Source: Lachnospiraceae bacterium P6A3
Lineage (GTDB): Bacteria > Bacillota > Clostridia > Lachnospirales > Lachnospiraceae
DNA length: 64,000 bases
Direction of reading: 5' to 3'
Assembly (NCBI GenBank): GCA_000702085.1
Contig: JNKP01000001.1
Location: forward strand, 124,001 to 188,000
Below the pieces are notes generated by a model, which was not told where the DNA came from, searched no databases, and saw nothing but the letters and a program-made list of their open reading frames with translations. Numbering within the stretch: position 1 is the stretch's first letter; each line of letters starts with the position of its first letter. This document shows, piece by piece, positions 7,788 to 15,802 of this stretch. Position numbers and translations under genes: made by a program.

Positions 7788-8978
7788 TTATCCGAGTTTA
7801 TTAGCCTTGCTTCCGCCGAGTACCGCACCGCTTAAAATATTTGTGTCAAAAGAATACGTTACTGCGGATTCTTCGCGGACACGCTTAAGCGCAAGTTCGA
7901 TCATGCGGTCCAGCTGCTCTTTGTATTTCATTCCCAGAGCTTCCCAGAGATAGAACGCAAGCGATCCGGGAATTGTGTTGATCTCGTTATAGTAGAGCTT
8001 TCCGTTATCTTCATCGATCATGAAATCGATTCTTGCAACTCCGTTACATCCAAGCTTCCGGAATGCCTTAACAGCAAGTGAGCGTATCTCTTCTCTCATC
8101 TCGGGAGAAACTTCAGCGGGGATCTTTCTGGATACTCCGGCCATTCCCTGTGATTTGCCTGTTTTCTTTCCGCCGCCTGAGCAATATTTATCCTCGTAGC
8201 TTAAGATGTCCTTGCTGTGAAGAGGCTCTTCAATCTCGGATGCTTCGGCAACATTCTCATCTCCGAGAACGGCACAGTTGATCTCACGAAGCTTGGTGAT
8301 TGCATGCTCTGCGATTATCTTCCTTGCATAAGAATATGCTTCATCAACGGACTTGGTAAGCTCGGATCTGTCCTTGGCAACGCTGATACCGACACTCGAT
8401 CCGGTGTTAAAAGGCTTTACGATAACGGGATAGCCGATCTTTGCTTCGATATCATTTAAGAGCTCTTCCATCTTCTCGTAATCTGCCATAGTGTAGATAT
8501 AGCTGTCGAGAACGGGAATTCCGTTTTCTTTTAACACACATTTCTGAACATACTTATCCATTCCTACTGCAGATGCTATAACATCGCATCCCACAAAAGG
8601 AAGTCCGAGAGTCTTGAAATACCCCTGGAGCGCGCCGTCTTCAACATTTGTTCCGTGAACAATTGGGAATGCAAGGTCAACGGGAATGTCGATCTTTTTT
8701 CCGAAGAGGCCTCCCTTGTGTGAGGTCATGTGAACTCCGTCGCCTTCGTTTATCATGATGACGCGGCTTGATCTGTTCAAAAGAGCGGGAATATCACGAT
8801 AGCTTTCGATCTTGCCGATATCCTCTCCCACGTACATCTCGTTATTCTTGGTGAGATAAACGGGCGTGATGTCGTACCTTTCCTTATCTATCGCCATATA
8901 AGCCTGAATACCCGAAATAACGGATACTTCATGTTCTACGCTTCTTCCTCCGAACATCAGAGCTATTCTTGTTTTCAT
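7788..8978 (-). CDS. ddl: D-alanine--D-alanine ligase
   Basis: It joins two D-alanines with ATP to make the dipeptide used by MurF in peptidoglycan precursors. The protein begins with IALMFGGRSVEHEVSV, the classical Ddl N-terminus, followed by an ATP-grasp fold (VIVKPFNTGSSVGIS) and the C-terminal metal and phosphate segment (ARIDFMID ... YYNEINTIPGS). It is 396 residues, somewhat long, with an extra region around ILSYEDKYCSGGGKK that lies where the omega loop is expected in this family. The start codon overlaps the TGA of the upstream membrane protein (ATGA), with GGAGGC before it. Together with the MurF-like gene it supplies and uses D-Ala-D-Ala. I see no evidence for D-lactate specificity. 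Confidence 0.9.
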   Translation of the reverse strand: MKTRIALMFGGRSVEHEVSVISGIQAYMAIDKERYDITPVYLTKNNEMYVGEDIGKIESYRDIPALLNRSSRVIMINEGDGVHMTSHKGGLFGKKIDIPVDLAFPIVHGTNVEDGALQGYFKTLGLPFVGCDVIASAVGMDKYVQKCVLKENGIPVLDSYIYTMADYEKMEELLNDIEAKIGYPVIVKPFNTGSSVGISVAKDRSELTKSVDEAYSYARKIIAEHAITKLREINCAVLGDENVAEASEIEEPLHSKDILSYEDKYCSGGGKKTGKSQGMAGVSRKIPAEVSPEMREEIRSLAVKAFRKLGCNGVARIDFMIDEDNGKLYYNEINTIPGSLAFYLWEALGMKYKEQLDRMIELALKRVREESAVTYSFDTNILSGAVLGGSKANKLG

Positions 8979-9523
8979 TTATAACTGCCTCCGAAAACTT
9001 TTTTGTTGTTATATTTTGCATCGTATGCTTTGTCAGCTTCCGTATTGCCGTATTCAAAACCGTCGTTAGGGATGGGCGGATGCATAAACGGATTATTATT
9101 CAACATCTGCTGCTGAATGAGATATGCTTCTTTCTCAGCTTTTTCACGGTATTCTTTTAAAATGCCGGAATTTGCGATAATCAGTCCTATGTTGACAAAG
9201 GGATGGATTCCCATTTGTGCCATCGTCGTATTTGAATAGCCGCAGCTTGCAAAGAAGTAAAGCGCATCGCATATCAAAAAAAAGATAAGAAATTTTTTTA
9301 ATATTTGGGACAGAGTAATGGATGTATCGTCGTTATTGGAAACACACGACCAAATGGTTAAAACATTTGTCGAATACAAAACCAAATACAGTAAAAAGCT
9401 GCCCGGAAACTTCTCGAAGATCGTGTCAAAGTTGGTGATCAAAGCAAGCACTTTATAGGCAAGCGTACAAAGGGCAATTATAAATGCCATGACCTTAGCT
9501 TCACTGTTATTAAAAAGACTCAT
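8975..9523 (-). CDS. Small multi-pass membrane protein of unknown function
   Basis: The product has 182 residues and about four hydrophobic segments (roughly 10-30, 42-62, 75-97 and 105-120), then a polar C-terminal tail with a charged helix (KEYREKAEKEAYLIQQQ) and a Gly/Asn/Tyr-rich end. I do not recognise the family. It is placed between the murF-like gene (32-bp gap) and ddl (4-base ATGA overlap), so it is translationally coupled to ddl. A link to cell-wall precursor synthesis is inferred only from that position. Confidence 0.65.
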   Translation of the reverse strand: MSLFNNSEAKVMAFIIALCTLAYKVLALITNFDTIFEKFPGSFLLYLVLYSTNVLTIWSCVSNNDDTSITLSQILKKFLIFFLICDALYFFASCGYSNTTMAQMGIHPFVNIGLIIANSGILKEYREKAEKEAYLIQQQMLNNNPFMHPPIPNDGFEYGNTEADKAYDAKYNNKKVFGGSYK

Positions 9524-9555
9524 AAATCCAAAACTCCGTAAAACAAAACAGCAGA

Positions 9556-11166
9556 TCAGTAATTATCCGGCAGATCATTCTCCAGTAGGATATATTTTTT
9601 CTTATCCGTCTTAATGTTCATAGCACGGTTCATTGCATCCTGAAGGTTATCAAATGCCTCGACTTTTGTCTTATCAAATCCTGTTGAAATTACGCCTTCA
9701 TATATGGGCTCTGTTCTCTTTTTGCCCACAAGGAATATATAATCACAGTTTGCCGCAGCGTAAGTTCCGAATTTGAAATTATAATCTTTCTCATCCTCTC
9801 CGAGCTCAACCATGCCGGGTGTAATCAGAATATGCTCACCGTCAAAAAGGTGAAGCATCTCAACCGCAGCTTTTGAGCCGATGGGATTGGAATTGAAGGT
9901 ATCGTCTATGACGGTTACAGGGCCTCTGTCAAGGAGCTGAAGTCTGTGCTCAGCGGGCTGAAGGCGCCTGACAGGGATCTTAAGTTCCGAAAGAGGGATT
10001 CCGTATGTATGAGCTACCGCAATTGCTCCGAGCACATTAATGACGTTATGGGCTCCGATGAGTCTTGTTGTGAATTCTTCTTTTTCCCCATTCGGAGCGA
10101 TTACGGTGAATGTGGTACCCATGTCCGATACTTTCACATCTTCGGTACGGTATCCGTTTGATTCAACAGCGCCGTACATTACCGTATTCCTGTAATTTCC
10201 CGCATTGCCGGTGATGTATTCATTATCCCCGTTAAGGAACAGAAGGCCCTCTTTGGGAAGTGCATCGCCCAGTTCAAACTTGGTTTTTACGATATTTTCC
10301 ATGTTGAAAAATGTTTCGAGATGCTGTGGACCGATGGATGTGATAAGTCCGTCCCGGGGATGAACGATATCGCAGATTTCTTTGATCTCTCCTACTTTTC
10401 TCGCACCCATCTCACAAACAAAGATTTCGTGAGTGCTCTTCATTTTTTCCCTGATGGTTTTAACAACACCCATGGGTGTGTTATAGCTTTCTGGAGTTAC
10501 GAGAACGTTATATTTTACGCTAAGGAGCGTGTTCAGATAGAACTTGAGCGAAGTCTTGCCGTAGCTTCCGGTAATTCCGATAACACGGATGTGATCGTTC
10601 TCGGCAAGGATCTTCTTGGCATCGTTTATGTAATACTGTCTTACCATGTGCTCAACGGGGCGATTGATCACGTTGGCCAGCATGAGAATATAAGGGGTAA
10701 GGAATATGCCGATAAGCGCTGCAGCCATTCCTCCGACATGGTGGAAGTAATTTTCAAATACCTCTCCTATAGCCACAACTGCCGCCAGGAGAATGCATGA
10801 TGTGAAAACAAGCCTCTTCGCTCTTGTGGTCATCACCAGTTTCTTTTTAGTAAATACGGATTTTAAAAACAGATAGATCCTGATATCGATTATAAGAAAA
10901 AGAATGCTTATGACAGCGGTGACAGGTGCGGAATAAACCGCCATCATCACTCCGCAGATGAGCATGAAGATCAGCTGTCTTTGTTTTCCTCGGTTATTTT
11001 TAAGCCAGGTTTCGTGTTCCTCGTTGTCATAGCCGTTTAACTGAAGCATATGAAGATTAAATCTTAAGGTCACGTAATAAGCCCATGCGGCCAGCAATGC
11101 AAAAACAAGCACCAGAAACAGGTAACCGAAGAATTCTATGTTGTTGAACAGATTCATTCCAAGCAT
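9556..11166 (-). CDS. MurF-like Mur ligase with N-terminal membrane domain
   Basis: Residues 1-170 contain about four hydrophobic segments (10-36, 64-102, 117-136 and 146-166). The rest is a Mur ligase: P-loop GITGSYGKTS (197-206), a central ATPase region with CEMGARKVGEI, the acceptor-domain HNVINVLGAIAVA and a C-terminal domain. Family knowledge says MurF adds D-Ala-D-Ala to UDP-MurNAc-tripeptide, and ddl is two genes downstream, which supports this role. Classical MurF proteins are soluble, so the membrane part suggests that precursor assembly is tethered to the membrane, or a specialised paralogue. The start is at 11166, 2 bp after the hydrolase stop codon. Confidence 0.78.
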   Translation of the reverse strand: MLGMNLFNNIEFFGYLFLVLVFALLAAWAYYVTLRFNLHMLQLNGYDNEEHETWLKNNRGKQRQLIFMLICGVMMAVYSAPVTAVISILFLIIDIRIYLFLKSVFTKKKLVMTTRAKRLVFTSCILLAAVVAIGEVFENYFHHVGGMAAALIGIFLTPYILMLANVINRPVEHMVRQYYINDAKKILAENDHIRVIGITGSYGKTSLKFYLNTLLSVKYNVLVTPESYNTPMGVVKTIREKMKSTHEIFVCEMGARKVGEIKEICDIVHPRDGLITSIGPQHLETFFNMENIVKTKFELGDALPKEGLLFLNGDNEYITGNAGNYRNTVMYGAVESNGYRTEDVKVSDMGTTFTVIAPNGEKEEFTTRLIGAHNVINVLGAIAVAHTYGIPLSELKIPVRRLQPAEHRLQLLDRGPVTVIDDTFNSNPIGSKAAVEMLHLFDGEHILITPGMVELGEDEKDYNFKFGTYAAANCDYIFLVGKKRTEPIYEGVISTGFDKTKVEAFDNLQDAMNRAMNIKTDKKKYILLENDLPDNY

Positions 11167-11167
11167 A

Positions 11168-11941
11168 TCAGTTTAAATCGAAATCAGCTCTTATTATCCC
11201 GGTAAACACAGGTACATTCTCCGCAAAGGAAAAATGGCCGGTGCCGGGAATAACCGCAAGGCCTGCGGAAGGCATCAATTTTTCCATCAGTTTGCCGTCA
11301 CTTAAAGGAGTGGCTTCGTCCTTGTCACCCCAGATAAGCAATGTGTCGTATTTATTTTTTTCAAAGAGATGTGTGAGATCTTCGTTGACCGCTTTGACAA
11401 GGCATCCCTTCATGATGGGAGTTGCATTGCGGTAATCTTCCGAACCCTGTGTAGACTTCCAGAGTTCGATAAGTTCCGAAAACATCATATACACAGGTTT
11501 AAAGTTCAGGAATTTTTTTAGGATCTTGTATCTGAAAATTCTAACCTTTTGTTTAAAGCTTCTCTTAGGCATGACACCTGCGGAATCGATAAGCACGATT
11601 CTTTCAATCTCAAAAGGGAGGTTGTCCCGCGCTGCCATTTTGATGATCATTCTTCCGCCGTAGGAATGCCCGATAAGAACTGCCTTTTTTATATCAAGAG
11701 CCTGCATAAGCTTGAGAAAGAAGTCAGTAAACTGATCTACAGTCCAGCTTTCGGGAGGCTCCTGGCTTGCGCCGAATCCCGGAAGATCAAACTGAAGAAC
11801 ACGGTACTTAGGCTGAAGTGCTTTTGCCACAACATCGTAAAGCGGATAAGAGGTGCCCCACCCCTGCAGAATTACAGCGGTTTCTTCACCTTCTCCGTTG
11901 AATTTATATGCGATTTTAAGTCCGTCAATCGTAATGTCCAT
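11168..11941 (-). CDS. Alpha/beta hydrolase
   Basis: This 257-residue protein has the standard alpha/beta hydrolase motifs: oxyanion region LQGWGTSYPLYD, nucleophile elbow GHSYGGR, acidic residue in IWGDKDEATP and catalytic His in GTGHFSF. There is no signal peptide. The substrate is unknown; it could be an esterase, a lipase or a C-C bond hydrolase. It is the first gene of the eight-gene surface operon. The ATG has no clear ribosome site; instead TGG-TAAAAT at 11952-11960 resembles an extended -10 so close to the ATG that the transcript would have almost no leader. Otherwise it is read from upstream through the 73-bp array. Confidence 0.78.
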   Translation of the reverse strand: MDITIDGLKIAYKFNGEGEETAVILQGWGTSYPLYDVVAKALQPKYRVLQFDLPGFGASQEPPESWTVDQFTDFFLKLMQALDIKKAVLIGHSYGGRMIIKMAARDNLPFEIERIVLIDSAGVMPKRSFKQKVRIFRYKILKKFLNFKPVYMMFSELIELWKSTQGSEDYRNATPIMKGCLVKAVNEDLTHLFEKNKYDTLLIWGDKDEATPLSDGKLMEKLMPSAGLAVIPGTGHFSFAENVPVFTGIIRADFDLN

Positions 11942-12008
11942 AACTTGTAATATTTTACCACTTTCCGGGGCTTTATTCCATTGAAAATGCCGTAGTTTTC
12001 AAGGATTC

Positions 12009-12628
12009 GGCTAATAAATCGGCGGCGTTGCGTGGATTATTAGCCTTTGTGGGAGATTTGGGGCTTTCTGAGAGGATGGCGGGCTAATAATTCCGCTGAT
12101 TTGCGTGATTTTTTAGCCTTTTAAAGCGGAAATTGGCTTCTGAGGATGCTGAGCGGCTGATAAATGGACATATTTGCTGAAATTATTAGCCTGCTTCAAT
12201 GATTTTAAGCTTCTGAGAATGGGAATAGGCTAATATAATGCCTTATTTGCCTGAATTATTAGCTTGTTGCGGTGGGATTGAGCTTCCGGGGATGGGTGAT
12301 GGCTATAAATCGGAGTATTAAGCCGGAAATTATAGCCTTTTTAGGCTTAATTTGACTTCTGAGGAGATGGGCGGGCTATAAATTTGAAACTTAAGTGGGA
12401 AATTATAGCCGCTTTAGGCTGAATTTGACTTCTGAGGAGATAGACGGGCTATAAAATTGAGACTTAAGTGGGAAATTATAGCCTTTGAAGTGTGAATAGG
12501 CTTCTGAGGAAACAAAAAGGCTATAATCCCGGCCATTTAGCCGGAAATTATAGCCTTTGAAGTTGAATTTCGATTCTGAGGGTGGAATGCGGGCTATAAA
12601 ATGGAACTAATAGCCGAAAATTATAGCC
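12009..12628. repeat. Nine-unit tandem array, 73-bp period, with inverted-repeat unit ends
   Basis: Nine 37-bp units start at 12009, 12082, 12155, 12228, 12301, 12374, 12447, 12519 and 12592, that is every 73 bp with one step of 72. Each begins GGCTATAA or GGCTAATAA and ends with its reverse complement TTATAGCC or TTATTAGCC. The 35-37 bp between units is also related, with a CTTCTGAGGA core in most copies. The four units nearest the hydrolase carry the AAT/ATT form in both arms, the other five the AT form in both arms, so the arms have changed together. Unit interiors tend toward TTAAG(T/C)(G/C)GGAAA. The array fills the whole gap between the hydrolase gene and the Cys-rich gene and ends on that gene's stop codon. 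A 73-bp period excludes a repeated protein. Confidence 0.9.
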
Positions 12629-12873
12629 TACCACTTGGATATGGGGCAATGGGTGGATTTGGAGGCTGCTCTGATCTCGACATAGCAGCCGCATTTCTGA
12701 CAAGTGCCGGCAAGAAGGCTCCCGCAGTCCAGACAGACATTCAAACGCTCTTCATAGAGTTCATCAGGGGCTTTCTCCGAGTCCGGAAGCATAGCCCTGG
12801 TCTTCTTCACATATTCATATATATCTGCCTTCTCCGCAATATCACGGATCAGGCAAAGCTTACATTCGCCCAT
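12628..12873 (-). CDS. Small cysteine-rich protein (DUF6171-like)
   Basis: The 81-residue product has CKLC at 4-7, a helical middle with Tyr and acidic residues, then CLDCGSL, GTCQKCGCYVEIRAA and a terminal HCPISKW. The order of Cys pairs, the CGCYVE.RA segment and the final CP...W are as I recall them for the DUF6171 family of short Clostridia proteins; this assignment is from memory. It probably binds zinc. No function is known. The stop codon TAG (12630-12628) shares its last base with the end of the tandem array, and two direct repeats lie upstream of the ATG. The ribosome site is weak (GGAAATAA). Confidence 0.75.
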   Translation of the reverse strand: MGECKLCLIRDIAEKADIYEYVKKTRAMLPDSEKAPDELYEERLNVCLDCGSLLAGTCQKCGCYVEIRAASKSTHCPISKW

Positions 12874-12918
12874 TTATTTCCACTTGGTATTACTCGGACC
12901 GGCCTTGTATTACTTGAC

Positions 12919-12985
12919 TTGCACGGCATTACTTAGCGCAGTCCGGAATCACCTTATTTGCACGGCATTGCTTAGCGCAGTCCGG
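12919..12985. repeat. Two 28-bp direct repeats, 39-bp period
   Basis: Bases 12919-12946 and 12958-12985 are identical except for one A/G change; both run from TTGCACGGCATT to GCGCAGTCCGG. A third, eroded copy may lie at about 12887-12915 (GGTATTACTCGGACCGG). The pair sits between the diguanylate cyclase stop (12988) and the Cys-rich gene start (12873), so it could be a tandem operator for the latter. Confidence 0.8.
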
Positions 12986-12987
12986 TA

Positions 12988-14139
12988 TTATCTGTTCTTC
13001 TCTTTTTCTTCGTACATATTCTCATCCGCATCGTCTATGAGTTCCTTCAGAGTCAGCGTTCCGGATGAAAAAGCAATACCTATGCTAACGGTCAGTTCAA
13101 AGGGAACATTGGTTTTCTCATTTATCTCCCTGAGCTTTTCATTAATTCTGGTTTTGAGCTTTTCACACTCTTCCATTCCCGAGGATTCAAAAAGGATTGC
13201 AAATTCGTCACCGCCGTATCTGGCAATATTGGCTCTCTTGGGAAGTTCCTTGCATCCCATTCTAAGAGCATCGGCAATATTCTTAAGAGCCTGGTCGCCC
13301 TCAACATGTCCGTAGGTATCATTGATAGCTTTGAACTTATTGGCGTCGATCATGAGAAGGTATATCTTAGCCCCCTCCGAATGGTTCTTTGCCCACTGAT
13401 CGTAGTGATGTATAAGCATTTTCCTGTTATTAAGTCCGGTAAGAGGATCGATGGAAATAAGCTCGTCAATCCAGTTCAGGTACAAAACAAGCGTGGAAAG
13501 TGCCATAACTCCGCATGCAACAGGGATTCTCGGATAGAAAAACTGAATGAGTCCCGCACCACCGGGCGCTATGGGAAAAAGCGCAAGAAAGATCAGCGTC
13601 TTATTATTAACCTTCCTTTTCTTGATGCTCCCGATAACTATACGTGCGCAGGAAACAAGTACATACAGGTAAGAAAGCGCATAAGTCAAAATAAAAAGAG
13701 GGCCTCTGTGATAATCTCCGTTCTTTTCAACGTAAAACAGGAGTCCGGTAAAAAGATTGACTACGAGAAGGACAATCAGGCCTATCATCGGAACACAGGC
13801 CAAACGTACCTTTCTTTTATTCTGAACCAAATTCGATTCACGAAGATGTTCAAAATATAGAAACCAGAAAAAGCACATTGCTCCGGTGCAGTAGAAATAC
13901 AATTCCTTGCACACAAGCTTTGCACCGGAAGTAAGAACCCCCATGGGAATGATGCGTTCATTTATCAGAACGAATAATGTATCAAACAGAAAAAAGCCCA
14001 TCTCTGCAGCGATGGACAAAGCAAAATTCCTCTGAGCCATCATTCTCGAAAGCCCCATTGTCTTCCGCAAAATGATGCCTATGAGAACAAAGGATATGAG
14101 ATTTATCTCTCCGTAGAGAATCGCATATTCTGTCTGCAT
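12988..14139 (-). CDS. Membrane diguanylate cyclase (GGDEF)
   Basis: The 383-residue protein has about seven hydrophobic segments in residues 1-220, suggesting a membrane sensor region, followed by a GGDEF domain starting at SIDPLTGLNNRK. The active site reads RYGGDEFAIL, so it should make cyclic di-GMP from GTP. The product-inhibition RxxD motif is not present at the usual place before GGDEF (PKRA there). The N-terminal region looks like the 7TM-type sensors found before GGDEF domains, with unknown ligand. It stands alone between the direct repeats and the GH51 terminator. Confidence 0.85.
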   Translation of the reverse strand: MQTEYAILYGEINLISFVLIGIILRKTMGLSRMMAQRNFALSIAAEMGFFLFDTLFVLINERIIPMGVLTSGAKLVCKELYFYCTGAMCFFWFLYFEHLRESNLVQNKRKVRLACVPMIGLIVLLVVNLFTGLLFYVEKNGDYHRGPLFILTYALSYLYVLVSCARIVIGSIKKRKVNNKTLIFLALFPIAPGGAGLIQFFYPRIPVACGVMALSTLVLYLNWIDELISIDPLTGLNNRKMLIHHYDQWAKNHSEGAKIYLLMIDANKFKAINDTYGHVEGDQALKNIADALRMGCKELPKRANIARYGGDEFAILFESSGMEECEKLKTRINEKLREINEKTNVPFELTVSIGIAFSSGTLTLKELIDDADENMYEEKEKNR

Positions 14140-14164
14140 ATCAAGATTATAACCCCAAATAAAC

Positions 14165-14207
14165 AGAAAAACAAAAAAGGCGGAAACGTCGGATACGCTT
14201 CCACCTT
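14165..14207 (-). terminator. Terminator after the GH51 gene
   Basis: On the minus strand AAGGTGGAAGCGT pairs with ACGTTTCCGCCTT (13 positions, two mismatches) and is followed by TTTTTTGTTTTT. It lies about 90 bases beyond the abfA stop codon and upstream of the diguanylate cyclase gene, so it separates the two units. Confidence 0.7.
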
Positions 14208-14296
14208 TATGGCTGATTGTAGAAACGGTGAGAAGGTTTCAGTCATCCTTAGGCTTAGCCCTAAAAACCATGACCGGAAGAACCGTCCCCCTGTTT

Positions 14297-15784
14297 TTAT
14301 ACCTCTTCTGCAACTATTGATGTTACGCTGCTTGCGGGGAGTTTAACCTTGATTCCCGCGCCGCTTTCTACAACCTCTGCTCCGATTTCCCTGATAACTA
14401 CATTTTCGGGCTTATCGAAGGTATTGTGTGCGGTGATGTCACCTGCAACGGTCTTGGCAACAGCGCTGCTGACCTTAGCTCCGCCGACAATTATATCAAC
14501 CTCAGCCTCCTTGTCGGGATCGGTGTTAACAACAGTGATGCAGAGCTTTCCGTCTTTTTCACTTGATGAAACGGAAAGTGAAGGAATCTCATAATCTCCG
14601 TCTTTAAGATCCTCGGTCTCCGCATAGCTCTCAACGTGGCGGGCATCCATGTGATTCTTGAAGAGATCATATACATGATAGGTAGGGGTAAGGATCATCT
14701 TGGGGCCGTCAGTAAGGATCATGGCCTGAAGAACGTTGATCATCTGTGCAATGTTGCTCATTACAACGGTATCGCATCTGTCGTTGAACATATTCAGATT
14801 GAGGCCTGCAACAACAGCATCACGGATGGTGTTCTGCTGGTAAAGGAAACCGGGATTGGTTCCGGGCTCTACTTCAAACCAGTTGCCCCACTCATCAACG
14901 ATGAGCTTAAGCCGGTGATCTTCCTTGGATGCCTGCTTGAGGATGGAAATGTTATTATCCATGATCTCACCGAGCTTGAGAGTCTTCTTAACGGTTTCAA
15001 AATAATCCGCTTTAGCGAACTCTGTTGCTTTGTTTTTGTGGAACCAGTCGGGACCGGTAACGGTGTAGTAATGAAGGGAAAGTGCATCAACAAACTGTCC
15101 TGCTTTCTCTGCTACAACCTTTGCCCAGTTGTAATCATCCGCATTGGCTCCGCAAGCAATCTTGTAAACAGGATGTTCGCTGTCGTAATTTCTTACGAAT
15201 GTGGAATATCTCTTGCATTCATCGGAGTAAAACTCGGGAGTCATATTTCCACCGCATCCCCAGTTCTCGTTACCGATTCCCCAGTACTTTACATTCCAGG
15301 GCTTTTCTTCTCCGTTTGCTCTTCTCAGATCTGCCATGGGTGATACTCCGCCCATGTTGCAATACTCAACCCAGTCGCTCATTTCCTGAACGGTTCCTGA
15401 TCCTACATTGCCGCAGATATAAGGCTCGCATCCGACCTGCTTGCAAAGCTCAAGGAATTCGTGAGTTCCGAATGAATTGTCCTCGGTAACTCCACCCCAG
15501 TTGGTGTTTACGATCTTTTTTCTGCTTTCCTTGGGTCCGATGCCGTCCATCCAGTGATAGGTGTCCGCAAAGCATCCGCCGGGCCATCTGATAACGGGAA
15601 CCTTGATGTTTTTAAGGGCATTAACGACATCGCATCTCATGCCGTTAACATTGGGAATACCGTCCTCTTCCTTTACGAATACGCCTTCGTAGATACATCT
15701 TCCGAGATGCTCTGCAAACTGTCCGTAAATATTCTTATTGATGGTTCCCTTACTTTTCTTGGTGTTTACAACAATATGTGCCAT
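14297..15784 (-). CDS. abfA: Alpha-L-arabinofuranosidase, GH51
   Basis: It removes arabinofuranosyl side groups from arabinoxylan or arabinan oligosaccharides. The 495-residue length and lack of a signal peptide fit the intracellular GH51 enzymes. The acid/base is E173 in WGIGNENWGCGG and the nucleophile E298 in LIVDEWGNW, each in its family motif. The N-terminus INKNIYGQFAEHLGRCIYEG is the typical GH51 substrate-binding segment. It starts 18 bp after the GH120-type gene with an AGGAG site, so the two are co-transcribed and likely complete xylo-oligosaccharide breakdown together. Confidence 0.93.
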   Translation of the reverse strand: MAHIVVNTKKSKGTINKNIYGQFAEHLGRCIYEGVFVKEEDGIPNVNGMRCDVVNALKNIKVPVIRWPGGCFADTYHWMDGIGPKESRKKIVNTNWGGVTEDNSFGTHEFLELCKQVGCEPYICGNVGSGTVQEMSDWVEYCNMGGVSPMADLRRANGEEKPWNVKYWGIGNENWGCGGNMTPEFYSDECKRYSTFVRNYDSEHPVYKIACGANADDYNWAKVVAEKAGQFVDALSLHYYTVTGPDWFHKNKATEFAKADYFETVKKTLKLGEIMDNNISILKQASKEDHRLKLIVDEWGNWFEVEPGTNPGFLYQQNTIRDAVVAGLNLNMFNDRCDTVVMSNIAQMINVLQAMILTDGPKMILTPTYHVYDLFKNHMDARHVESYAETEDLKDGDYEIPSLSVSSSEKDGKLCITVVNTDPDKEAEVDIIVGGAKVSSAVAKTVAGDITAHNTFDKPENVVIREIGAEVVESGAGIKVKLPASSVTSIVAEEV

Positions 15785-15802
15785 AAAAAATCTCCTGATT
15801 AA

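Noticed and set aside
7788-11166. Vancomycin-resistance type ligase cluster
   Set aside because: A ddl next to a Mur ligase was considered, but no vanH or vanX-like gene is present and the ligase looks like an ordinary Ddl.
12009-12628. CRISPR array
   Set aside because: The regular spacing recalls CRISPR, but the supposed spacers are related to each other, the units vary inside, the period is 73 bp, and no cas gene is in the window.
12601-12936. Plus-strand reading frame opposite the Cys-rich gene
   Set aside because: It starts inside the repeat array, has no ribosome site, and the minus strand encodes a convincing Cys-patterned protein.
14636-15343. 235-codon plus-strand frame inside the GH51 gene
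   Set aside because: It is the complement of a clearly conserved glycosidase and shows no domain of its own.
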